In this document: in pieces, positions 52,354 to 61,558 of the stretch
How positions within the stretch are numbered: position 1 is the stretch's first letter
Layout: the number at the start of each line of letters is the position of its first letter
NCBI GenBank assembly: GCA_965247125.1
Contig: CBDFGO010000002.1
Span: 992,001-1,056,000 of the forward strand
Direction of reading: 5' to 3'
DNA: 64,000 nucleotides
Source: CALBJU01 sp965247125
GTDB taxonomy: Bacteria; Bacteroidota; Rhodothermia; Rhodothermales; UBA10348
Made by a program: the position numbers and the translations under genes
Notes under the pieces: model-generated
The model's database searches: none
What the model was told of the DNA's origin: nothing
Seen by the model: the letters and a program-made list of their open reading frames with translations, nothing else

Positions 52354-53193
52354 CTAACGACCAGTGTTCTGGGTTTTAACCATATTAAAAACAAAATATT
52401 GGTTCCAACCCAACAGTAGTTTGTGCCGATGAGACCACCTTTCAAATCGATCCAAAGCCCTCATAACAATATTGTCGGGATGCTTCGGAATGAGAATTGA
52501 CGTGACCATCGCAAGAGGTAACTCAAATAATCCGCAATAAACAAGTTCAGTTTTCCACTCATTTTTTGAGCAGAGCCGATCTATTTCTGCTTTCGAAAAG
52601 GGCTCTTCATCTTCAGAACGAGCGTGCGGCGTGAGGAGGCGAAACAACTTCAGTAAGGGATTTCCCGCTAGCGGTTCTTGAAGCATTACCCGACCTCCAG
52701 GTTTTAAGACTCTATGAATCTCACTTAGAGCAATATCAGGGTCAAGATGATGAAGAATTCCATACCCGAAGACTAGATCAAAACTATTATCCTCAAATGT
52801 CATCGCATGGGCATCCATCACCTGAAAAGAATACAATTCGGGCGATATTTCAGCATCTATGGCAGACTTGGTTGCTTGTTTGATATACGTTGAAGAGATG
52901 TCGATTCCCTCAACACGACCTCCTTGTTTAAGACATTTTAGGCTGTTTTCGCCCTTCCCACACCCGTAGTCCAAAATTCGTAGTCCATTCTTAGAGGTCA
53001 CTTCAATTTCGTCATCCATGGTTTTTAACAGACGAACGTGAGAAGGATAAACATAGATGTGTGGAAATCGAGATTTGATTCGCACGTTTTCAGCAAGAAC
53101 GTCATCTTCTTCGTGCGCGATTTTCTCTCGCTCGACCCGAGCAATCAGATCAGTGTGAGAATCGGCTTTATTTAGTTTTGACAATTTGGCCAA
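52354..53193 (-). CDS. Class I SAM-dependent methyltransferase
   Basis: A 279 aa enzyme with the Methyltransf_11 core: motif I RILDYGCGKGENSLKCL (about 72-88), the acidic end of strand 2 in VEGIDISSTYI, motif post-I QVMDAHAMTFEDNSFDLVF, motif IV-V YGILHHLDPDIALSEIHRVL and KPGGRVMLQEPL. A C-terminal amphipathic part (about 220-270) may touch the membrane. Substrate unknown; the neighbourhood suggests a glycan or lipid. Frame intact on the strand opposite to the glycosyltransferase and ligase. Confidence 0.85.
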   Translation of the reverse strand: MAKLSKLNKADSHTDLIARVEREKIAHEEDDVLAENVRIKSRFPHIYVYPSHVRLLKTMDDEIEVTSKNGLRILDYGCGKGENSLKCLKQGGRVEGIDISSTYIKQATKSAIDAEISPELYSFQVMDAHAMTFEDNSFDLVFGYGILHHLDPDIALSEIHRVLKPGGRVMLQEPLAGNPLLKLFRLLTPHARSEDEEPFSKAEIDRLCSKNEWKTELVYCGLFELPLAMVTSILIPKHPDNIVMRALDRFERWSHRHKLLLGWNQYFVFNMVKTQNTGR

Positions 53194-53402
53194 CCGATTA
53201 ATTGGGGTTCTTTTAGTTTATCGCTTTTGGTTCTAACAAAGTAAAATGTTAGCATGACGAATCTGAATCGACACCGGATCAATCTACTCTCAAATCGTAA
53301 AACGGCTGGGTAAAAACAAGGAATCACGTCAATTTTTAATGATTACTCATAATCCAAATATTGCGGTCGGAGCTGACATTGAACTAAGCCACATTCTTGA
53401 GG

Positions 53403-54786
53403 GAGCTATGCCCAAAAGTTGTGTATGGAAGGTTTAGGCAGCGTGTCGTTCTGATGTAATTCCGTCGGTGAATTTGATTCCTTTTTTTACAAGTTGCAAT
53501 AGGTGCGGTGCATTCAGTTTCCTCCACTTCTTCTGAGCCTCTTTACATAGACGGAAGGCCATTGCAAGAGCTGTTTCTCGGCTCAGACATCCCCTCGTTT
53601 TGGCGGTCCTGAGGCGCACGGTCGCGAACGTAGATTCGATCGGATTTGTGCTCCGAAGATGGATCCAGTGTTCTGCCGGAAAGTCATAAAAAGCGAGCAG
53701 TTCTTCTCGGTCTTTCACCAGAATCTCTGCTGCTTTCGGATACTTTTGCTGGTAGGCTTTGATGAAAAACAGAAGGGCGCTCTCTGCCTGCTTTTTTGTT
53801 TCCGCTGTATAGATCTGCGTGAGGTGACCTTTTGCCTTCTTCTGAACGGACTTGGGCAGGCGGTTGAGCACATTTGCTGTCTTGTGCACCCAACAGCGTG
53901 CGGCTCGCGTCTCGGGATAAACTTCTGCGAGAGCACTCCAGAATCCCATGGCTCCATCGGCAACAGCCAGCTTCGGTCCTTGATCCAGCCCGCGGTGCCT
54001 CAGCTCCAGGAGCAACTCTCGCCACGACTGCTTGCTCTCGCGAAAGCCGTCCTCGAGTGCTATAAGCTCCTTCCTTCCATCGGCCGTAGCGCCGATCACG
54101 ACCAGCAGACACAGTTTCTGTTTATCCATGCGTACGTTTACGTGAATACCGTCGGCCCAGAAATAGACGTAGTGCTTCTCCTTCAGGCTCCGCTTTTGCC
54201 AGTCTTCGTGCTCCCTTGTCCAAAGCGTCTTCAGGCGCGCAATCGTCGAGGAGGTCAGCCCTGGGGCATCAGGACCAACAAGGGCCGAGAGCGCTGCCTC
54301 AAAGCCGCCCGTTGAAACTCCCTTCAGGTACAACCATGGAATGAGAGCCTCAAGCGAGCGGCTCTTGCGGAGGTAGGCTGGTAGTATCGAACTGCGGAAA
54401 CCGATTCTATCCTCACCCCGACCCGTACGGTCGCGTATGCGGGGCATCTTTACAGCGACCTCCCCGATACCAGTCAAAATCTTCCTCTCTGGCAGATATC
54501 CATTGCGAACGATGCGGTGGCGATTCTCTTCGTCGCGCAGGAACTGGTAGCGCTGGCAGAAAGCTTCAACCTCGGCCTCAACGGCTGTGGCCAGCATCTT
54601 TGCGGCCCCTGTTCGCAATACTTCTGTCAACACATCCTCTGTGCTATTGTAGTTCTCGTTCTCGTGTGCGTTATTCGTCTTCATGGGCGGTGTATCCTCC
54701 AATCTTCGGATTGACAATGACGTAATCATCATCAGGATACGCCGCCTATACCTTTTTCACCCGTACACAACTTTCGGGGTTAACTC
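53403..54786 (-). mobile_element. IS256-family insertion sequence, copy C (1384 bp)
   Basis: Low flank TTCTTGAGG, high flank CACCACAGA: no target duplication of its own. The low flank is the exact reverse complement of the low flank of copy D (CCTCAAGAA), which points to an inversion between C and D. It has a private change near 53803 (TTTCCGCTG, where the others have TTTCTGCTG). Confidence 0.95.
53434..54684 (-). CDS. IS256-family transposase, copy C
   Basis: Intact 416 aa Mutator-type transposase, protein identical to copies A, B and D as far as I can read; the private base change is silent in this frame. Confidence 0.95.
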   Translation of the reverse strand: MKTNNAHENENYNSTEDVLTEVLRTGAAKMLATAVEAEVEAFCQRYQFLRDEENRHRIVRNGYLPERKILTGIGEVAVKMPRIRDRTGRGEDRIGFRSSILPAYLRKSRSLEALIPWLYLKGVSTGGFEAALSALVGPDAPGLTSSTIARLKTLWTREHEDWQKRSLKEKHYVYFWADGIHVNVRMDKQKLCLLVVIGATADGRKELIALEDGFRESKQSWRELLLELRHRGLDQGPKLAVADGAMGFWSALAEVYPETRAARCWVHKTANVLNRLPKSVQKKAKGHLTQIYTAETKKQAESALLFFIKAYQQKYPKAAEILVKDREELLAFYDFPAEHWIHLRSTNPIESTFATVRLRTAKTRGCLSRETALAMAFRLCKEAQKKWRKLNAPHLLQLVKKGIKFTDGITSERHAA

Positions 54787-54878
54787 CACCACAGAGAGGG
54801 TTCTACTCTGATTTGGTGGACACTTCCGGCGATGCGGTTTCGCCCGATAAAGACCGGTCTTGGTCTTGGAGGTGATTC

Positions 54879-55167
54879 ATGCGACGACGAAGAAAGTATT
54901 CGAAGGAATTCAAACGAGAAGCGGTATTGTTGGCATCGGGCGCCGGTGTAAACCGACCACAAGTGGCCAGGGAGCTCGGCATCGATCCGGCACTGCTCGG
55001 CAGGTGGTATCGAGAGTTTGAAAAAGAGGGGAAAGCAGCATTCAAAGGCCATGGAAAGGTCCGTGATGAGGAAATGGCAGCTCTCAAACGTGAACTGGTC
55101 AGAGTCCGTAGCCTATTTCAAGGCTCAAGAAGAGAAAAAGAAGCTGGATGCAAAACGAAGTCCCTGA
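54879..55167 (+). pseudogene. Degenerate IS3-family OrfA
   Basis: MRRRRKYSKEFKREAVLLAS, then RPQVARELGIDPALLGRWYR is a typical HTH_Tnp_1 OrfA up to KRELVRV. The usual coiled-coil end reappears in another frame as VAYFKAQEEKKKLDAKRSP, so a small internal deletion has shifted the frame. No OrfB follows. It lies in the segment between IS copies C and D. Confidence 0.7.
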
Positions 55168-55343
55168 AGTCACTGATGTCCACAAAATCTAATTCTTGTT
55201 TTTAGTTAGACCATACTTGAGCACCCGCATATTGAGCGCATCGGGTCCTCCTTCCAAATGGAGCAGCAGTAATTTATTTGTCTTCAAATGATCGACAGAA
55301 CCACTGCTCGTAAATGAGCCTCGATGAGCAGTTGCCTCAAGAA

Positions 55344-56727
55344 GAGTTAACCCCGAAAGTTGTGTACGGGTGAAAAAGGTATAGGCGGCGTATCCTGATG
55401 ATGATTACGTCATTGTCAATCCGAAGATTGGAGGATACACCGCCCATGAAGACGAATAACGCACACGAGAACGAGAACTACAATAGCACAGAGGATGTGT
55501 TGACAGAAGTATTGCGAACAGGGGCCGCAAAGATGCTGGCCACAGCCGTTGAGGCCGAGGTTGAAGCTTTCTGCCAGCGCTACCAGTTCCTGCGCGACGA
55601 AGAGAATCGCCACCGCATCGTTCGCAATGGATATCTGCCAGAGAGGAAGATTTTGACTGGTATCGGGGAGGTCGCTGTAAAGATGCCCCGCATACGCGAC
55701 CGTACGGGTCGGGGTGAGGATAGAATCGGTTTCCGCAGTTCGATACTACCAGCCTACCTCCGCAAGAGCCGCTCGCTTGAGGCTCTCATTCCATGGTTGT
55801 ACCTGAAGGGAGTTTCAACGGGCGGCTTTGAGGCAGCGCTCTCGGCCCTTGTTGGTCCTGATGCCCCAGGGCTGACCTCCTCGACGATTGCGCGCCTGAA
55901 GACGCTTTGGACAAGGGAGCACGAAGACTGGCAAAAGCGGAGCCTGAAGGAGAAGCACTACGTCTATTTCTGGGCCGACGGTATTCACGTAAACGTACGC
56001 ATGGATAAACAGAAACTGTGTCTGCTGGTCGTGATCGGCGCTACGGCCGATGGAAGGAAGGAGCTTATAGCACTCGAGGACGGCTTTCGCGAGAGCAAGC
56101 AGTCGTGGCGAGAGTTGCTCCTGGAGCTGAGGCACCGCGGGCTGGATCAAGGACCGAAGCTGGCTGTTGCCGATGGAGCCATGGGATTCTGGAGTGCTCT
56201 CGCAGAAGTTTATCCCGAGACGCGAGCCGCACGCTGTTGGGTGCACAAGACAGCAAATGTGCTCAACCGCCTGCCCAAGTCCGTTCAGAAGAAGGCAAAA
56301 GGTCACCTCACGCAGATCTATACAGCAGAAACAAAAAAGCAGGCAGAGAGCGCCCTTCTGTTTTTCATCAAAGCCTACCAGCAAAAGTATCCGAAAGCAG
56401 CAGAGATTCTGGTGAAAGACCGAGAAGAACTGCTCGCTTTTTATGACTTTCCGGCAGAACACTGGATCCATCTTCGGAGCACAAATCCGATCGAATCTAC
56501 GTTCGCGACCGTGCGCCTCAGGACCGCCAAAACGAGGGGATGTCTGAGCCGAGAAACAGCTCTTGCAATGGCCTTCCGTCTATGTAAAGAGGCTCAGAAG
56601 AAGTGGAGGAAACTGAATGCACCGCACCTATTGCAACTTGTAAAAAAAGGAATCAAATTCACCGACGGAATTACATCAGAACGACACGCTGCCTAAACCT
56701 TCCATACACAACTTTTGGGCATAGCTC
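55344..56727 (+). mobile_element. IS256-family insertion sequence, copy D (1384 bp)
   Basis: Low flank CCTCAAGAA, high flank TTCATCGGA. The high flank is internal sequence of IS3-family copy 2, whose first 9 bases (TGGTCCTGA) are missing, so D adjoins a truncated element. Confidence 0.95.
55446..56696 (+). CDS. IS256-family transposase, copy D
   Basis: Intact 416 aa Mutator-type transposase on the plus strand, with the same start and ribosome site as copy B and the Ala variant at STFATV. Confidence 0.95.
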   Translation: MKTNNAHENENYNSTEDVLTEVLRTGAAKMLATAVEAEVEAFCQRYQFLRDEENRHRIVRNGYLPERKILTGIGEVAVKMPRIRDRTGRGEDRIGFRSSILPAYLRKSRSLEALIPWLYLKGVSTGGFEAALSALVGPDAPGLTSSTIARLKTLWTREHEDWQKRSLKEKHYVYFWADGIHVNVRMDKQKLCLLVVIGATADGRKELIALEDGFRESKQSWRELLLELRHRGLDQGPKLAVADGAMGFWSALAEVYPETRAARCWVHKTANVLNRLPKSVQKKAKGHLTQIYTAETKKQAESALLFFIKAYQQKYPKAAEILVKDREELLAFYDFPAEHWIHLRSTNPIESTFATVRLRTAKTRGCLSRETALAMAFRLCKEAQKKWRKLNAPHLLQLVKKGIKFTDGITSERHAA

Positions 56728-56800
56728 TTCATCGGACAGTCTGAACAACAAATAAGGTGGAGTCTTGCGATCTTATCACCCTTAAGAAAGGCTACAAACG

Positions 56801-57088
56801 ATGAGTCGCAAAAGAAGAAACCACAGCAACACATTCAAAGCGAACGTAGCGCTGGCGGCGGTCAAAGGAGACCGCACAATGGCTGAGTTGGCAGACCAGT
56901 TCCAGGTTCATCCGAATCAGATTCAGACCTGGAAAAAGAAGCTGATTCAGGACGCTGAAGAGGTCTTTGAAAAAGGGTATTCCAGAAAGCACAACGAGGA
57001 GGGCCAGATCAAGGAGCTTCACGCCAAGATTGGCGAGCTTTCGATGGAGAAGGATTTTTTATCCAAAGCGCTCGGTCGCACCCAGTAG
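56801..57088 (+). CDS. IS3-family transposase OrfA, copy 2
   Basis: 95 aa; differs from copy 1 at 7 residues (for example KANVALAA versus KAKVAVAA, and FEKGYSRKHN versus FDKGHFGKRN). A slippery heptamer T TTT TTA lies at 57055-57061 in the codon phase needed for -1 frameshifting into OrfB. Confidence 0.92.
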   Translation: MSRKRRNHSNTFKANVALAAVKGDRTMAELADQFQVHPNQIQTWKKKLIQDAEEVFEKGYSRKHNEEGQIKELHAKIGELSMEKDFLSKALGRTQ

Positions 57089-57102
57089 GTGAGCGCCGCC
57101 AA

Positions 57103-57930
57103 ATGATCGACCCAATCCACGACCTCTCCATCAAACGGCAGTGCAATCTGCTGGAGCTGAATCGCTCAACGGCCTACTACAAGCCGGTGGGCGAGAGCAA
57201 AGAGAACCTGGCCGTGATGAAAAAACTGGATGAGCTCTACATCGAACGTCCCACGCGAGGATCGCGCACCATGAAGGATGCGCTCGAGGACAGAGGTATT
57301 TTTGTGGGCCGCCATCGAATCCGGCGATTAATGCGTCTGATGGGCCTTATTGCCATTTATCCTAAGAAACGGACCTCGATTCCGGGAAAAGGTCACAAGA
57401 TTTATCCGTATCTCTTGCGTAAGCTCAACGTGACGCGGCCCCGGCAGGTTTACGCAAGCGACATCACATTCATTCCGATGAAAAGGGGATTCGTTTACCT
57501 GGTCGCCGTCATCGACTGGTACAGCCGCAAGGTGCTCTCGCGCCGGATCTCCAATACGATGGACACCGACTTCTGTGTGGAAGCGCTCGAAGAAGCAATC
57601 GCCGTGTATGGAGCGCCAGAGATCTTCAATACGGATCAGGGCAGCCAGTTCACACCCGTGGCCTTTACTGATGTTCTGAAGAATCATGACATCAAAATCT
57701 CTATGGATGGCAAAGGACGCTGGATGGACAACGTGTTCGTTGAACGTCTGTGGCGTAGCCTGAAATATGAAGAGGTGTACCTTAAAGCCTATGACAGTGT
57801 GGCTGAAGCCCGCAAATCCATTGCTGTATACTTCGACTACTTCAATAACGAAAGGCGACACAGCTCACACGGAAGAAAGACCCCTGATCACGTATTTTTT
57901 AATCACCAGCCGCTTCAAGAAGCAGCATAA
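57103..57930 (+). CDS. IS3-family transposase OrfB, copy 2
   Basis: 275 aa rve-type integrase core with complete DDE residues, one residue different from copy 1 (Ile for Leu in the ELYxERPTRG segment). The -1 frame from the slippery site is open into this gene. Confidence 0.94.
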   Translation: MIDPIHDLSIKRQCNLLELNRSTAYYKPVGESKENLAVMKKLDELYIERPTRGSRTMKDALEDRGIFVGRHRIRRLMRLMGLIAIYPKKRTSIPGKGHKIYPYLLRKLNVTRPRQVYASDITFIPMKRGFVYLVAVIDWYSRKVLSRRISNTMDTDFCVEALEEAIAVYGAPEIFNTDQGSQFTPVAFTDVLKNHDIKISMDGKGRWMDNVFVERLWRSLKYEEVYLKAYDSVAEARKSIAVYFDYFNNERRHSSHGRKTPDHVFFNHQPLQEAA

Positions 57931-58369
57931 TCAATCCGCAAGATTCCACCTAAGACCCTGTCCAGTTTTATAGGACCATCTCTGAGCACCTTCATTATCA
58001 GCTCATCAAAACACATGGATAATCGCACACCAGAACAGATCGGTCGATGAAGGAAGTCTTTCAGAAAGGAGTATCCTCAGCTATCTGATAGAGAGATTGG
58101 ACTAGTCGACAATTTCATCTCTAGTATCGCATCCGTGATACGCAGTATTGTCAAACGTAAGATCAAGGAGGAGGGGTCGGATGTAGAGTTTAGTACTCTT
58201 GATCCAGAAAGCCCTGAGCATAAATACTCCAAGTGGAGAAAGATGGCGGCATTGATCAGTGAGGCAGGAGGTGGGGAGAAGCCAACAGGTCGACCTCAAG
58301 CAGATCTACGCAATGTCCTGGAGGGAATACTGTGGTATCTGAACACAGAGAACTCACGATGGATAGATA

Positions 58370-59753
58370 GAGCTATGCCCAAAAGTTGTGTATGGAAGGT
58401 TTAGGCAGCGTGTCGTTCTGATGTAATTCCGTCGGTGAATTTGATTCCTTTTTTTACAAGTTGCAATAGGTGCGGTGCATTCAGTTTCCTCCACTTCTTC
58501 TGAGCCTCTTTACATAGACGGAAGGCCATTGCAAGAGCTGTTTCTCGGCTCAGACATCCCCTCGTTTTGGCGGTCCTGAGGCGCACGGTCGTGAACGTAG
58601 ATTCGATCGGATTTGTGCTCCGAAGATGGATCCAGTGTTCTGCCGGAAAGTCATAAAAAGCGAGCAGTTCTTCTCGGTCTTTCACCAGAATCTCTGCTGC
58701 TTTCGGATACTTTTGCTGGTAGGCTTTGATGAAAAACAGAAGGGCGCTCTCTGCCTGCTTTTTTGTTTCTGCTGTATAGATCTGCGTGAGGTGACCTTTT
58801 GCCTTCTTCTGAACGGACTTGGGCAGGCGGTTGAGCACATTTGCTGTCTTGTGCACCCAACAGCGTGCGGCTCGCGTCTCGGGATAAACTTCTGCGAGAG
58901 CACTCCAGAATCCCATGGCTCCATCGGCAACAGCCAGCTTCGGTCCTTGATCCAGCCCGCGGTGCCTCAGCTCCAGGAGCAACTCTCGCCACGACTGCTT
59001 GCTCTCGCGAAAGCCGTCCTCGAGTGCTATAAGCTCCTTCCTTCCATCGGCCGTAGCGCCGATCACGACCAGCAGACACAGTTTCTGTTTATCCATGCGT
59101 ACGTTTACGTGAATACCGTCGGCCCAGAAATAGACGTAGTGCTTCTCCTTCAGGCTCCGCTTTTGCCAGTCTTCGTGCTCCCTTGTCCAAAGCGTCTTCA
59201 GGCGCGCAATCGTCGAGGAGGTCAGCCCTGGGGCATCAGGACCAACAAGGGCCGAGAGCGCTGCCTCAAAGCCGCCCGTTGAAACTCCCTTCAGGTACAA
59301 CCATGGAATGAGAGCCTCAAGCGAGCGGCTCTTGCGGAGGTAGGCTGGTAGTATCGAACTGCGGAAACCGATTCTATCCTCACCCCGACCCGTACGGTCG
59401 CGTATGCGGGGCATCTTTACAGCGACCTCCCCGATACCAGTCAAAATCTTCCTCTCTGGCAGATATCCATTGCGAACGATGCGGTGGCGATTCTCTTCGT
59501 CGCGCAGGAACTGGTAGCGCTGGCAGAAAGCTTCAACCTCGGCCTCAACGGCTGTGGCCAGCATCTTTGCGGCCCCTGTTCGCAATACTTCTGTCAACAC
59601 ATCCTCTGTGCTATTGTAGTTCTCGTTCTCGTGTGCGTTATTCGTCTTCATGGGCGGTGTATCCTCCAATCTTCGGATTGACAATGACGTAATCATCATC
59701 AGGATACGCCGCCTATACCTTTTTCACCCGTACACAACTTTCGGGGTTAACTC
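58370..59753 (-). mobile_element. IS256-family insertion sequence, copy E (1384 bp)
   Basis: Perfect 9 bp target duplication GGATAGATA at 58361-58369 and 59754-59762, so an unrearranged insertion into the IS5-like gene. It shares with copy F a base change (GTGAACG instead of GCGAACG, near 58591). Confidence 0.97.
58401..59651 (-). CDS. IS256-family transposase, copy E
   Basis: Intact 416 aa transposase; Thr replaces Ala in STFTTVRL, four residues after the catalytic Glu, shared only with copy F. Confidence 0.95.
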   Translation of the reverse strand: MKTNNAHENENYNSTEDVLTEVLRTGAAKMLATAVEAEVEAFCQRYQFLRDEENRHRIVRNGYLPERKILTGIGEVAVKMPRIRDRTGRGEDRIGFRSSILPAYLRKSRSLEALIPWLYLKGVSTGGFEAALSALVGPDAPGLTSSTIARLKTLWTREHEDWQKRSLKEKHYVYFWADGIHVNVRMDKQKLCLLVVIGATADGRKELIALEDGFRESKQSWRELLLELRHRGLDQGPKLAVADGAMGFWSALAEVYPETRAARCWVHKTANVLNRLPKSVQKKAKGHLTQIYTAETKKQAESALLFFIKAYQQKYPKAAEILVKDREELLAFYDFPAEHWIHLRSTNPIESTFTTVRLRTAKTRGCLSRETALAMAFRLCKEAQKKWRKLNAPHLLQLVKKGIKFTDGITSERHAA

Positions 59754-59869
59754 GGATAGATATGCCAAAACACTATCCACCACACAAGACATGCTACTGC
59801 TACTACAGCAAGTGGAAAAAGAGCGGTTTACTCGCAGAAATCCTCGAACTACTCGATTCCCTGATCTGA

Positions 59870-60206
59870 ATGCCCAAGTTTTTGACAAGAGCTGCACCGA
59901 GCCAGTCATCAGTTCTCTTGAGGTCTTCTATTTCTATGAAAATACTGGTCTGCCGGCGAATCGCGTATAAAATTTAGGTGGCTTCGCTTATACACGTGAT
60001 GATATTTAGAGTGTGACTGTGGTCTCGCTCCCGCACACGTTCCAATAAATATGGACGCCCAACCTGCTTCGATCATAAATCCTAGCAGAAATGATACAGG
60101 ACCGAATATGCGATGCAGATCCGGTCCTGTATTGTTCGTATAAATTGTCCATGGTTGATAATAACCAGTGGGTCATACCAATACGTTGTGGTACTCGTTC
60201 ATCACT
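59870..60206. other. No gene recognised; contains an 11 bp hairpin
   Basis: Short AT-rich spacer after the IS5-like remnant. The only structure I see is the hairpin at 60094-60132, listed separately. Confidence 0.4.
60094..60132 (-). terminator. Hairpin downstream of the T9SS-cargo gene
   Basis: ATACAGGACCG (60094-60104) and CGGTCCTGTAT (60122-60132) form a perfect 11 bp stem with a 17 nt loop, about 75 bp after the stop of the minus-strand gene. No long T-tract follows, so the terminator call is tentative. Confidence 0.5.
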
Positions 60207-61558
60207 CTACTTGAGCAAAATCATGTGTTTAGTATTGGAATACTCGCCCGCTTCCAGTTTATACAAATAGAGTCCGCTTGGAGCATTCTGTGAATGCCAA
60301 GATACTCGGTGATACCCCGCAGGGAGGTGTCTGTCTACAAGTCGTTCTATCTCTTTTCCTTGCACGTCGAAAATGGTTAGACGAACACTAGTTTCTTCTG
60401 GAATCGCGAATTGGATGGTTGTGGAAGGGTTGAATGGATTGGGATAATTGGAAGAAAGCGAGTAACTCATGGGCAGATCATCACTGACTTTTTCAGAGCT
60501 GATCTGTCCAGATTTGAGCGCCTCCCCTCCGTATATGCTTGCTTCGTCTGACAATCCAGTTTCAGCATCACCATCATCATAAACAGCGGAAACGCGATAA
60601 TGAAATTCATTATCTCCGTCTTTCGCGTCGATTTCCACTCCGGAATCGGTATAGGAAGTAGAAGTAGAAGTACCAATTATTGACCAGGTGGAAGAAGCAG
60701 GAGCTTGGCGGTAGATATTATAATTCGCTATCGTTCCTGTTGGTGCAGTCCAGGAAAGCTGTGGCGATTGTCCGATGCTGGTATTATTGGATATTGCCAG
60801 GTTGGTCGGGACCAGATAGCCAGGGGAAGTGTAACTCAACCCTGCGTCACTGACTCCGACGTAGTCACTACCGGAGGGAACTCCTTCTTCCACTGAACCT
60901 TCAATCGGCCCTTCGCCAGAAGGCCAATCTGGCCAGGTTATACTGTCCCCGGCTCCGTTTAATACGGCCTTGCAGTCGTCAGCCGGGGCATCTGGGTGAA
61001 GCGTATTCGGATAGGTCTCACCATCTCCAAAGTTCGGTTCCCAAACTTGTTCCGCAGATACGTTCTTAAGAAACGCACCGTTTTCATACGTCACGCATCC
61101 ATCATCATAATCCTGAACCATCCATAAAAAATTTGGCGTACTGTCTGAAGGGGTCGAAAAATCAACATTTCTTATGTCGATACGATCTGTGGTTTCAATC
61201 CCTTGGTCTGGAGGCAAGAAGAATCCCTGGTAGTCAGTTTGTACCGTGGCGTTGTACACGCGTAATTCTTTTACGCCACCCTGAATCTGTATAGCATCGG
61301 AATGATTCTTCTCAGCATCACCATGGATACCTACGAAACGCGTGTTTTGTACTTGAACGATTGCAGTCTCTGCATTGAGCGCAATGGCGTCTCCCTTTTG
61401 ATCAGCCAAGTCAAAAATAACCCCCTCAATGTGAATAAGTCGAGTTTCGTCGTTATAAGTACTGTCTGAAATATTCAACACATTTGTGTCTAGTGTATCG
61501 CCGGTAAAAAAATCAAACTTTCCTCCTATGATGGTAATATTTCTACCTCCTTCAAGAT
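60207..61558 (-). pseudogene. Secreted beta-helix/FN3 protein with T9SS sorting domain, N-terminus removed by IS copy F
   Basis: About 450 residues remain. N-terminal half: repeats of a right-handed beta-helix (LIHIEGVIFDLADQKGDAIA, IVQVQNTRFVGIHGD, VDFSTPSD). Then a fibronectin type III-like domain (about 255-345, QLSWTAPTGTIANYNIYRQA). The C-terminal 80 residues are a type A T9SS sorting domain: NYPNPFNPSTTIQFAIPEET, RLTIFDVQGKEIERLVD, SGLYLYKLEAG. The signal peptide and start are gone; the frame is open into the IS end, which supplies an ATG (M-G-I-A). Such proteins are outer-surface or secreted glycan-binding or lyase-type proteins. Not a functional export substrate without its signal peptide. 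Confidence 0.82.

Larger units (their letters stand above)
56728..57978 (+). mobile_element. IS3-family insertion sequence, copy 2, truncated at its left tip
   Basis: Same element as at 40186-41445 in opposite orientation. The left terminal repeat begins at TTCATCGGACA because IS copy D replaces the outer bases; the right end TGTCCAGTTTTATAGGACCA is complete. Loss of one tip should prevent normal transposition. Confidence 0.88.
58135..59869 (+). pseudogene. IS5-like (DUF4096) transposase N-terminal domain, interrupted by IS copy E
   Basis: The 5' part encodes YSKWRKMAALISE, then GRPQADLRNVLEGILWYLNT and ENSRWID. Across IS copy E the frame resumes as MPKHYPPHKTCYCYYSKWKK, SGLLAEILELLDSLI and TGA at 59869. 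The joined pattern (G-R-P-x-x-D-x-R, I-L-W/Y, R-W, P-P, Y-x-x-x-x-W, G-x-L) matches the IS5-family N-terminal domain. The GTG at 58135 is a tentative start. No DDE part follows, so it was either orfA of a two-ORF element or already truncated. Confidence 0.7.
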
